Shown here piece after piece: positions 1-6,643 of a stretch of DNA of 10,552 nucleotides. This DNA comes from Planctomycetota bacterium (lineage in GTDB: Bacteria > Planctomycetota > SZUA-567 > H5-PLA8 > CALKMO01), in assembly GCA_026417845.1 (NCBI GenBank), contig JAOACM010000106.1, positions 1-10,552 on the forward strand, in the 5' to 3' direction. The translations under genes were made by a program, and so were the position numbers. Numbering within the stretch: the stretch's first letter is position 1; each line of letters opens with the position of its first letter. The notes beneath the pieces were generated by a model. That model was given only the letters and a program-made list of their open reading frames with translations. It was not told the DNA's origin and searched no databases.

Positions 1-17
1 ATGTGTATAAGAGACAG
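1..17 (+). other. Nextera transposase adapter remnant (sequencing artefact)
   Basis: The first 17 bases equal the last 17 of the 19-base Tn5/Nextera mosaic end AGATGTGTATAAGAGACAG, which is ligated to every fragment in Nextera libraries. The stretch is AT-rich, unlike the rest of the window, and interrupts an otherwise continuous coding frame. Genomic sequence begins at about position 18. The exact match to a common adapter makes a biological origin very unlikely. Confidence 0.96.
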
Positions 18-1474
18 ACCCACAGGTACGCCCTGTCGCCGGCTTCCGCTACGGCAAGCCGCGTCGCCTGGTCGTAGGCGCTGACCGGGCACAGGACCGC
101 ATGGGACTGCGGATTCGAGTCGCGGCTCCAATCCGCGAACCTCAGCAGCTTGAGTTCGCCCCTGCCATGGTAGTGGCCGGTCCTGACGGTGACGTAAAGT
201 ATCCTGGATCGCGGGTGAACCGCGACCGCGTCGGGATACTCTACGACCAGTTCCCGCTCGATCTTCCCCTCTCCGCTGAGGACGAGCACGCGCCTGTTCT
301 GCCTGTCGCAGACAAATACGCGGCCATCGCGGTCCGCCGCCACGCCCTGAAGCGCGGCGTATGTGCCGTACTTGAAGTCGGCTATGGAGGATTTCCCCCG
401 CAAATCCAGGTCGGCGATCACATCCTTTTCCGGCAGCGCGAAAAAGACGGACCCCCTGCGCGAAGCGGCGTCCACCTTGAATACCTGCCCATCCCGCCAG
501 AACCCGGTCTTCTCCGCGCCGGTCCGTCCCTTCCCGTCTCCCGAGGCGGCGAAAATCCCGGACAGGAAAAAATACCTCCCGTCCGCCGAAAGGGCCATCT
601 GAAGAGGGCCCACTACGGGCGGGGCGCCCTTCCGGGCTATGGGCGGATCGCTGACGAGAAGCCCTTCCAGCATGGGGTTTTCCGGCGCGGTGCCGTCCGT
701 GCCGATCCTCATCAGCCTGTAATCTTCCTCAATCAACAGGCTGTCCGGCTCCGGGGACGGGAGCAGGCGTGCGATCCTGCCCCTGATGCCGCATATGATG
801 GTCTTAGAGAGGGCGGGAGAGCTGAGGTCGTTGTAGAGGGGCGCGTAGGTCCCGTCCCGGCGAACGGTCACCCCCCAGCCCCTCATTTTTTCGACCGGTT
901 TGCCGGCCGGAGGCGGGTATACGGTCCGCAGGTACCTGCCGTCGGCGGCATAGGCGCGCAGCGCCGGGGGACCGTAATTGTTGGCGTTTCCGAGGACGTA
1001 GACGGTCCCGTCGGGCTTCGCCTCCAAGCCCGTTATCCTCCACGCGGCGTGGTCCCCCTGGCCCATTTCCTTCGAGTAATAAGCGTACGGATCGCCGCCT
1101 GCTATCGCGTCGAGCCTGATGCCCATGCCGATCCTGACCTGCGCCCTGAATGGCCCGCCTTTCGCCTCCGCTCCGTAATCGTCCCTGCCGTCCCACTCAA
1201 TCTCCTGCGCCAAGCCGGGCTTGAGCGGCGCCGGCGGCGGCTTTTCGCCGCCCAGAACCCCCGCCGCCAAGTGGCGGACCACCGTTCCCCTGGCATCCAG
1301 GATTGAGACTTCCACGTCGGTCGAAGCGGAGACAGCAAACCTGATGACAGTCCTCCCCCTTTCAGCGGTCGCGGAGGGCTTTTCGGCGAACGATGCGCGC
1401 CGCCCTTCCGCCGAAGACGCAACCACCGGGAGGAACACGGGCAGCCATGCGAATGCAACTCTCGCGAAAGCCAT
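18..1474 (-). CDS. Exported NHL-type beta-propeller protein with FlgD-like Ig domain, C-terminus missing
   Basis: The open frame runs from ATG at 1474 to the contig edge with no stop, giving 485 genomic residues of a longer protein. Residues 1-22 form a signal peptide (Arg-5, a hydrophobic run, then a VVASSA-type cleavage site), so the product is exported. Residues about 41-118 look like a FlgD-type Ig-like domain, including the typical EIEWDGRDDYG motif (91-101) followed by G-x-F-x-A-x-V. From about residue 150 there are propeller-type repeats such as PDGTVYVLG, SADGRYFFLSG and GVAADRDGRVFVCDRQNRRV, which are NHL-like strands. An AAGGAG ribosome binding site 7 nt upstream supports the start. 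The visible part aligns with the protein at 8253-10552, so the two are paralogues. NHL propellers usually bind proteins, sugars or small ligands; the specific ligand cannot be read from the sequence. The missing end is probably about 400-450 residues, judged from that paralogue. Confidence 0.88.
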
Positions 1475-1481
1475 CTCCCTT

Positions 1482-1487
1482 CTCCTT
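1482..1487 (-). promoter_or_regulatory. Ribosome binding site of the left NHL propeller gene
   Basis: The minus strand reads AAGGAG, 7 nt before the ATG at 1474, inside the purine-rich tract AAGGAAAGGAGAAGGGAG. It fixes the start codon and, with the signal peptide right after it, makes the start secure. Confidence 0.8.
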
Positions 1488-1555
1488 TCCTTGTGTTCCC
1501 CATCCGCGCACATTTTCGAATCGGCCGCGCTGGCAGATCTTCTCCGGCGGTCGGA

Positions 1556-2788
1556 CTACTTCTCCGGCGGCGGCTCCACGTGCCGGCGGAACGGAACCTC
1601 GTAGCGGATCTTCAGCTGGTTCGCCCCCCTGCGGGGCGGCTCGGGCACGTCCGCCGTCACGACGATGCCGGCCGGCGTCAGTGCCTGACGCCACAGGGCC
1701 GGTTCCAACCTGTGATCCTGCCAGAGCACTTCCTTCACGACGGCGCGGCGGTCAATAGTGGCCTTGAAGCGCATCCCTTCGGGAAAGGTCCTGACGGAGT
1801 CATCCACGGGCAGGTGTACGACCGCCGTCCAGTCGCGGTCGCAGGCCAGGCGCTCGAACCACGGAACTCCCTGTACGATCATCTGCGAGATATCCCTCCT
1901 GCACCGGCGGCGCTCCTCGTAAGTCTGGCCGTACGGCATCAGCGCCGCCATGAACCCGCCGCTCACGACATCGCACGGGTAATTCGGGAAGTCTTGGAAG
2001 TACCGGTCGGTCGAATCTCCAAACTCCATGAACCTTAAGAGCCGCGCGACTCCCGACCGGACGCTGTCTTCGATAGGGTAGTAGTTTTCGGTTCCTTCCA
2101 GTACCATGCATACGGAGGAGCAGTTCCGGGCCAGCCAGCCGGGGAGGTTGTGGCGCGGTTCGGTCCACAGGCGCGGGCGGCCCTGCTGAGGGAACCCGGC
2201 GAGCGCCCCGGCCTCCTCAATCGCGCGCACGATGTCCATGAGCACCGGTATGGACCACTTGGAGTTGACCGTAGGGTACAGGAATTCGCAATCCCCCATA
2301 GAGCCGCCGGCCAGGCCATGGAAGTCCACGTGGGCGTCCGGGATCCATTCGTCAACGAGCGCGCGCATCGCACGGGCCTCGGCCGTCAGCGGCGGCCCAT
2401 CGTCAGGATACGCGCCGGCGGCCGGAATGCCCTTTGCGTTGCCTTCCCTGTCCGGCTGGTTGCGAACGCAACCGTCCGGATTGGTAACAGGCATGACGAG
2501 CACGACCTGCCGGTACAGGAGCGCCCGCCGCTCGGGTGCGAGGAGCGCCCTGGCCATCCCAAGCGCCACCGCCCGGCCGACTTCCTCGCTCCCGTCCGTC
2601 CCGCCGCTCAGCAGAAAGACGCTCTTCTCCCTGTCGGGAACGGCCGGGTCGGTCATCTTGAGCAGCGGCAGCGGCCGCCCCTCCTCGGATTTTCCGATCT
2701 CCGAATACGATACCCGGGTCGGATCCGACGCCGCTATCTCGCGGCACTCGCGCATCACATCCTCGTAATCAGGATACGGCGTTTTCAT
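1556..2788 (-). CDS. M14-family zinc carboxypeptidase-like protein with altered zinc and substrate motifs
   Basis: This 410-residue protein has the order of motifs of M14 metallocarboxypeptidases. SGGTDGSEEVG (61-71) sits where the family has its G-x-H-G-x-E zinc motif, NPDG is at 103-106, VDFHG at 154-158 (His-157 would be the third zinc ligand), and VLEGTEN at 229-235 (Glu-231 would be the general base). The first zinc-ligand His is replaced by Asp-65, while Glu-68 is kept. The D-L-N-R substrate-binding motif usually found after NPDG is also absent; the protein reads GNAKGIPAAG there. After about residue 300 there is an additional, probably beta-rich C-terminal region. No signal peptide is visible, unlike the neighbouring propeller proteins, so it may act in the cytoplasm. 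A GGAGGG ribosome binding site lies 9 nt before the ATG. The family call is good; activity as a peptidase is uncertain, and it could instead be an amidohydrolase-like or inactive homologue. Confidence 0.85.
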   Translation of the reverse strand: MKTPYPDYEDVMRECREIAASDPTRVSYSEIGKSEEGRPLPLLKMTDPAVPDREKSVFLLSGGTDGSEEVGRAVALGMARALLAPERRALLYRQVVLVMPVTNPDGCVRNQPDREGNAKGIPAAGAYPDDGPPLTAEARAMRALVDEWIPDAHVDFHGLAGGSMGDCEFLYPTVNSKWSIPVLMDIVRAIEEAGALAGFPQQGRPRLWTEPRHNLPGWLARNCSSVCMVLEGTENYYPIEDSVRSGVARLLRFMEFGDSTDRYFQDFPNYPCDVVSGGFMAALMPYGQTYEERRRCRRDISQMIVQGVPWFERLACDRDWTAVVHLPVDDSVRTFPEGMRFKATIDRRAVVKEVLWQDHRLEPALWRQALTPAGIVVTADVPEPPRRGANQLKIRYEVPFRRHVEPPPEK

Positions 2789-3113
2789 GCCGGCTTTCCC
2801 TCCCCCCCCGCCTCCCCATCACCCGTGCGCCCCCGCCCGTGTGCGCATGCCCGCTCCCATCATGCCCTTCCACCGTCCCCGCGTCTGTCCGCCGGTCGGA
2901 CGGCAGATCTGATTCGCCCGGCACGCATATCCTCCTTCGATCGCCCCCCTTCCCGCAAGCCTTTCCTGCGATTGTCCGACGCATCCGGTCGGACGGAAAG
3001 GGAAGCAACCTCAGTTCTGAGTTCTGCGCCCAGGGTTTCCTGGAACAGGCTTGTGGCTACGGCCATGCGCACCCCTGCTGTAGAGGAAATTCCTGTGTAT
3101 ATGGGCGGGCTGT
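2789..3113. other. 325-bp spacer between mutS and the M14-like gene
   Basis: No recognisable gene fills this gap. It contains the 85-aa frame above, the G-run cluster at 2798-2838, a perfect AAGGAGG at 2937-2931 (minus), a 12-bp direct repeat CCGGTCGGACGG at 2892-2903 and 2985-2996, and a short inverted repeat CTCAG-TT-CTGAG at 3010-3021. I see no clear sigma-70 promoter and no terminator with a U-run behind the mutS stop. Confidence 0.6.
2798..2838 (-). promoter_or_regulatory. G-run cluster (G-quadruplex-type motif) over the M14 gene ribosome binding site
   Basis: Read on the minus strand, this stretch holds six runs of three or more G (3, 5, 3, 4, 8 and 3) separated by loops of 1, 5, 4, 4 and 1 nt, which fits the G3+N1-7 quadruplex pattern. 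The last G-run belongs to GGAGGG at 2798-2803, the probable ribosome binding site 9 nt before the ATG at 2788. Folding could therefore mask translation initiation. The pattern is seen directly; the regulatory role is inferred, and in GC-rich genomes such runs also occur by chance. Confidence 0.45.
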
Positions 3114-3117
3114 TCAT
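2860..3117 (-). CDS. Possible small ORF overlapping the mutS stop (85 aa, unknown)
   Basis: An 85-codon frame begins with an ATG that overlaps the TGA of mutS by four bases (ATGA at 3117-3114), a layout often seen in translationally coupled genes. It ends at 2860, 71 bp before the M14 gene. The N-terminal half (for example GVRMAVATSLFQETLGAEL, residues 16-34) looks reasonably protein-like; the second half is Arg- and Gly-rich, as expected of an unselected frame in GC-rich DNA. I do not recognise the sequence, and there is no good ribosome binding site. It may simply be intergenic DNA. Confidence 0.2.
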   Translation of the reverse strand: MNSPPIYTGISSTAGVRMAVATSLFQETLGAELRTEVASLSVRPDASDNRRKGLREGGRSKEDMRAGRIRSAVRPADRRGDGGRA

Positions 3118-6100
3118 GTATTGGTTCGGGATTCCTTTGCCTTTCTGACCAGTTCGTCGAGCAGTGCGAGCGCCTGCAGGGGAGTCATGGCGGACGGGTC
3201 GGAGTTGCGGAGGATTGCCAATATTTCTCCGATCTTATCGCTTGAACTCTGGCTGAGTCCCGCCCCGTCTTCGCCTGCCGGCGGGGCGCCAGCCTGTTCT
3301 GCCGGCCCAACGCCGACTGATCCGGGAGGCTCGCCCCCGGCCCGCCCTGCCGCTTCGTCCCGGGCGGCCGGATGCGGACGGACGGAGCTGAAAAGGCTCG
3401 GCTGCCGGACCGGCGTCCGTCCGGACCGCCCCGAAGGCGAAAACGCCGGCAACTCCTCCACCTCCAGCCCCTGGAGATGGTCGAGTATCTGCCTGGCGCG
3501 CCTGATTACGACCGGAGGCACCCCTGCGAGCTTGGCCACGTGAATGCCGTAAGATCTGTCCGCGCCTCCCTCGACTATGCGATACAGGAAAGTTATCTCT
3601 CCCTCCCACTCGCGCACGGCCACGTTCCTGTTCACGACTCTGGGCAGGCGGTCGGCCAGTGCGACCAGTTCATGGTAATGGGTGGCAAACAGAGTGCGGG
3701 CCTGGATGGCTGGCGTCTCGTGGAGATACTCGACGATGGCCCACGCCAGCGATATGCCGTCAACCGTGCTGGTGCCTCGGCCGACCTCGTCGAGTATTAT
3801 GAAGCTTCGCGGGGTGGCGGCAGAGAGAATCCTGGCGGTCTCGCACATCTCGACCATGAACGTAGAGCGTCCGCCGACCAGATCATCCGCTGCGCCGACT
3901 CTAGCGAACAGTCTGTCCACTATACCGACGCGGGCCTCCGCCGCCGGGACGAATGAGCCGATCTGGGCGAGTATCACGATGAGCGCCGCCTGACGTATGT
4001 ACGTGGATTTGCCAGCCATGTTGGGACCGGTAAGGACGAGTATCTGGGGCCCGGCTTCGGCATCGAGCGAAAGATCATTCGGGACAACCGTTCCTTTAGG
4101 CATGACTGCCTCGAGCATCGGATGGCGCCCCTCGACGATAACAAGTTCCCTGCCGCCGGTAATGACCGGACGCTTCCAGTTGCGGTCCGCTGCCACGTCA
4201 GCGAGAGACAGGAGGGCATCCAGCGTACCGGCGGCGGCGGCGACATCCTGGATCGCGGAGGCCCTCGCGACAAGGTCTGCCCTGAGCTTCCGGAATATTT
4301 CCGTCTCCAGAGCAATGGATTTGTCCTGGGCCGTCAGAAGCTCTTCCTCGCGCCGTTTCAGTTCGGGCGTCACGAACCGCTCCGCACCGGCCAGCGTCTG
4401 CCGCCGCTCGTAGTCGGGCGGCACCAGTCCCAGGTTTGCCTTCGTCACCTCGATGTAGTACCCGAAGACCCTGTTATACCGCACCTTAAGGCTCTGGATG
4501 CCTGTGCGTTTTATCTGTTCGGCCTGGAATTCGGCGAACCATCGCCTGCCGGAAGAGGCCACTTCGCGGAGACGGTCGAGTTCCTCTGAAACGCCCTGCC
4601 TTATCGCACCGCCGTCTGAGATGGAGACCGGCGGGGAATCGGCCAGCGTGGATGCGATCATGGCGGCCACGTCGGAGGCGGCGAGGAGCCGGGAGGCGAT
4701 ATCGAGGAGCAGCGGCGAGGCGGCCTCCCGCAGGTGGGCGGCCGGCCCGGGCATCTTCTCCAGCCCTATCCTCAGCGCCGCAAGATCGCGCGGTCCGGCC
4801 CTGTCGGCCCCGATGCGCGCCGCGATCCGCTCGATGTCGCAGAGCCCACGGAGCGAGTCGCGCAGCAGGCGTCTGAGATAAGGAGAGGCGACCAGTTCCG
4901 CCACCGCCTCCTGCCGCCGCATGATCGGCTCCTTCTCGACCAGGGGTCTGGCCAGCCAGGCCCGCAGCGTCCGGCCGCCCATGCCCGTCAGAGTACGATC
5001 TATCGCCCACAGGAGCGATCCGGCCGGCTTCCGCGTACGCTGATTCTCGAAAACTTCGAGCCCACGGATGACGTTTTCATCCATCTCGATCCACTTGCCG
5101 CGGGCCAGCGCCTTCGGAGGCTTTATGTGGGCCAGCGAGCCGCGATGGGTTTCTTCGAGGTACGATATAAGCGCCCCGGCAGCCGTTGCCGCACGCGGGA
5201 AGCCTTCCAGCCCGAAGGCGGACATGTCTGCCACTTCGAACTGCTTCAGCAGCCTTGCGCGCGCAGTATCCGGTGAAAACATCCAGTCAGGCACTACCGA
5301 AAACGCCGGGCCGCCTTCCCTGCCGTGCGATCCGGCTGCGGCAGCGCCTTCCATCGTCTGCCGCCCCGGCCGTTCATGCCCTCCAACCCACGCCTCCGGA
5401 TTTCCGGCCGCCGCGCCCGGGGAAAAGCGCCGGGGCCGGGACCCGCGCCGCGTTCCTTCGGCGACTATGCACTCCGCCGGCGCGAACCGCGCCAGCTCCG
5501 CCGACGCCTCCTCCGCCGGCAGCTCGGCCGCGAAAAAATCCCCCGTCGATATATCCACGAACGCCAGGCCCGTCGGTTCCTTCGCCTTTCCCGGCGCCAT
5601 GGCCGCCAGGAAGTTGTTGCGCTTCGGATCGAGGAGGGAATCCTCCAGCAGCGTCCCGGGCGTCACTATCCTGGTCACGCGGCGGTCAACGATGGTTCTG
5701 GCGAGGGCCGGATCTTCGGTCTGGTCGCAGAGGACGACCTTGTAGCCGGCATCCAGTGCCCTGGCGATGTAGTTTTCCACCGCGTGATACGGAACGCCCG
5801 CCATCGGCACGGCGTCGGGGCCCTTCTCGCGGGATGTCAGCGTCAGCCCCATCGCCCTGGCCCCCTCGATGGCGTCCTCGAAAAACATCTCGTAGAAATC
5901 GCCGAGCCTGAAAAACAGCAGACCTTCGGGGAAGCGCCTTTTTACCGCGCGGTACTGGCGCATCATGGGGGTGAGCGAGGATTCCGGGGCGGCGAAGAGC
6001 TTGGCGAAGGTCTGCCCCGGGCTGCCGACCACTTCGGGACGCGGCGCGAAGGTCTCTGCCGGGCTGCCATCCTGGGCCTCTTTCCCGGAAACGCCGCCTT

Positions 6101-6179
6101 CTCCGAGGCCGTTTCCCCCAGAGCTGCTTTCAGCCGCGCCGCGCTTCCCGACCTCCCCCCCGCCGGTTCCCATCCCCAT
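3114..6179 (-). CDS. mutS: DNA mismatch repair protein MutS, with long low-complexity inserts
   Basis: MutS recognises mispaired and looped-out bases and uses ATP to recruit the downstream repair machinery. Counting from the ATG at 6179 (1021 aa), the sequence has TPMMRQY (70-76), the mismatch-reading motif GDFYEMF with Phe-95 and Glu-97, the connector domain, the lever and clamp region, Walker A GPNMAGKST (718-726), the TFMVEM segment (773-778), Walker B FIILDE with Asp-797/Glu-798, and ATHYHEL (832-838) with the switch His-834. The C-terminal helices lie at about 978-1021 (TPLQALALLDEL). Bacterial MutS is usually about 850-900 residues. The excess is a Gly/Ser-rich N-terminal extension of about 69 residues, an insert at about 242-292 in the connector domain, and a Pro/Gly/Ala linker at about 907-977. 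The true start is uncertain: ATGs at 6179 and 6173, a TTG at 6218 and a GTG at 6032 are all in frame, and none has a strong ribosome binding site. No mutL is adjacent. Confidence 0.96.
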   Translation of the reverse strand: MGMGTGGGEVGKRGAAESSSGGNGLGEGGVSGKEAQDGSPAETFAPRPEVVGSPGQTFAKLFAAPESSLTPMMRQYRAVKRRFPEGLLFFRLGDFYEMFFEDAIEGARAMGLTLTSREKGPDAVPMAGVPYHAVENYIARALDAGYKVVLCDQTEDPALARTIVDRRVTRIVTPGTLLEDSLLDPKRNNFLAAMAPGKAKEPTGLAFVDISTGDFFAAELPAEEASAELARFAPAECIVAEGTRRGSRPRRFSPGAAAGNPEAWVGGHERPGRQTMEGAAAAGSHGREGGPAFSVVPDWMFSPDTARARLLKQFEVADMSAFGLEGFPRAATAAGALISYLEETHRGSLAHIKPPKALARGKWIEMDENVIRGLEVFENQRTRKPAGSLLWAIDRTLTGMGGRTLRAWLARPLVEKEPIMRRQEAVAELVASPYLRRLLRDSLRGLCDIERIAARIGADRAGPRDLAALRIGLEKMPGPAAHLREAASPLLLDIASRLLAASDVAAMIASTLADSPPVSISDGGAIRQGVSEELDRLREVASSGRRWFAEFQAEQIKRTGIQSLKVRYNRVFGYYIEVTKANLGLVPPDYERRQTLAGAERFVTPELKRREEELLTAQDKSIALETEIFRKLRADLVARASAIQDVAAAAGTLDALLSLADVAADRNWKRPVITGGRELVIVEGRHPMLEAVMPKGTVVPNDLSLDAEAGPQILVLTGPNMAGKSTYIRQAALIVILAQIGSFVPAAEARVGIVDRLFARVGAADDLVGGRSTFMVEMCETARILSAATPRSFIILDEVGRGTSTVDGISLAWAIVEYLHETPAIQARTLFATHYHELVALADRLPRVVNRNVAVREWEGEITFLYRIVEGGADRSYGIHVAKLAGVPPVVIRRARQILDHLQGLEVEELPAFSPSGRSGRTPVRQPSLFSSVRPHPAARDEAAGRAGGEPPGSVGVGPAEQAGAPPAGEDGAGLSQSSSDKIGEILAILRNSDPSAMTPLQALALLDELVRKAKESRTNT

Positions 6180-6330
6180 CCCTTCGATTCCGCCCTGAAA
6201 CCTGTCCGCCCCCCCCAATGGGCCGGGCGGGACGCCGCGGCGACCTGGGCGCCGAGGAGGTTTCCGGACAGGCCCTTGCCTCCCGGCTGGGAATTTTCCA
6301 GGTCCCGGTTTCCGGTATCCGCGCCGCTGG

Positions 6331-6352
6331 CCGGAGGTGTCCCGACCTCCGG
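6331..6352. repeat. Perfect 8-bp inverted repeat (stem-loop)
   Basis: CCGGAGGT, a 6-nt loop GTCCCG, and ACCTCCGG form a perfect GC-rich hairpin. No T-run follows on either strand, so it is not a standard intrinsic terminator. It lies about 150 bp upstream of the probable mutS start and could fold in the mutS leader RNA. Confidence 0.5.
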
Positions 6353-6536
6353 GAAATCACATCCCGCAGTTATCGCCATAAGCCGCCTGAGCGCAAGGGC
6401 GAAGACCGGACGGCAGCGCGGGCCGGTGCGTTGCCGTAACTGCAGGTCCCTGAAGCGGTCCGCGGGGAATACGCCCGTGACATCGGCCAGTCCGCGCCCT
6501 TCGAACCGGGCGGGCGAAAGCGCGGAGCACGTGCCT

Positions 6537-6564
6537 GACTTCGAGAAGGTGACTTCGAGAAGGC
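6537..6564. repeat. 14-bp tandem duplication
   Basis: GACTTCGAGAAGGT is followed directly by GACTTCGAGAAGGC, two abutting copies differing only at the last base. The repeat lies in non-coding DNA about 80 bp downstream of the kelch-like gene. It looks like a recent slippage duplication; there are only two copies. Confidence 0.7.
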
Positions 6565-6577
6565 AGGGGAGGACCAT

Positions 6578-6627
6578 CCGGCACGGGGCCGCCGCTCGGG
6601 CGCGCCCCGCCGGGAGACGGGTGCCGG
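6578..6627 (-). terminator. GC-rich inverted repeat behind the kelch-like gene, possible transcript end
   Basis: Seventeen to 66 nt after the TAG at 6644, the minus strand carries CCGGCAC and GTGCCGG as 7-bp arms, with a further GGGGC/GCCCC pairing inside. The hairpin would be stable, but no U-run follows, so it is a candidate transcript-end structure and not a classical rho-independent terminator. Confidence 0.25.
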
Positions 6628-6643
6628 AGGACATGCCGACTTC

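Larger units (their letters stand above)
6180..6643. other. 464-bp region upstream of mutS without a convincing gene
   Basis: Frames are open on both strands because of the high GC content, but none reads like a protein family and none has a good ribosome binding site. The stretch holds a tandem 14-bp duplication (6537-6564), a perfect 8-bp stem-loop (6331-6352) and a GC-rich inverted repeat just behind the upstream gene (6578-6627). A weak sigma-70-like pair on the minus strand, TTGCGC at 6396-6391 and GATAAC at 6374-6369 with 16-bp spacing, could be the mutS promoter but matches the consensus poorly. Part of the N-terminal mutS extension may in reality belong to this leader. Confidence 0.55.

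Noticed and set aside
101..1306. 401-codon open frame on the plus strand
   Set aside because: It lies antisense to the left NHL propeller gene, which has a signal peptide, a ribosome binding site and family motifs; the plus frame has none.
6369..6396. Sigma-70-like promoter TTGCGC-16 bp-GATAAC on the minus strand
   Set aside because: It has only three and four matches to the -35 and -10 consensus, and such pairs occur by chance; mentioned only in the spacer description.
6495..6512. tRNA-like T-arm (CGCCC-GGTTCGAA-GGGCG on the minus strand)
   Set aside because: The loop is 8 nt instead of 7, and no matching acceptor, D or anticodon arm lies at the right distance.
5963..6634. 223-codon minus-strand frame running from the mutS leader into the mutS N-terminus
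   Set aside because: It is Arg/Pro/Ser-rich, unrecognisable, has no ribosome binding site and overlaps mutS in another frame.
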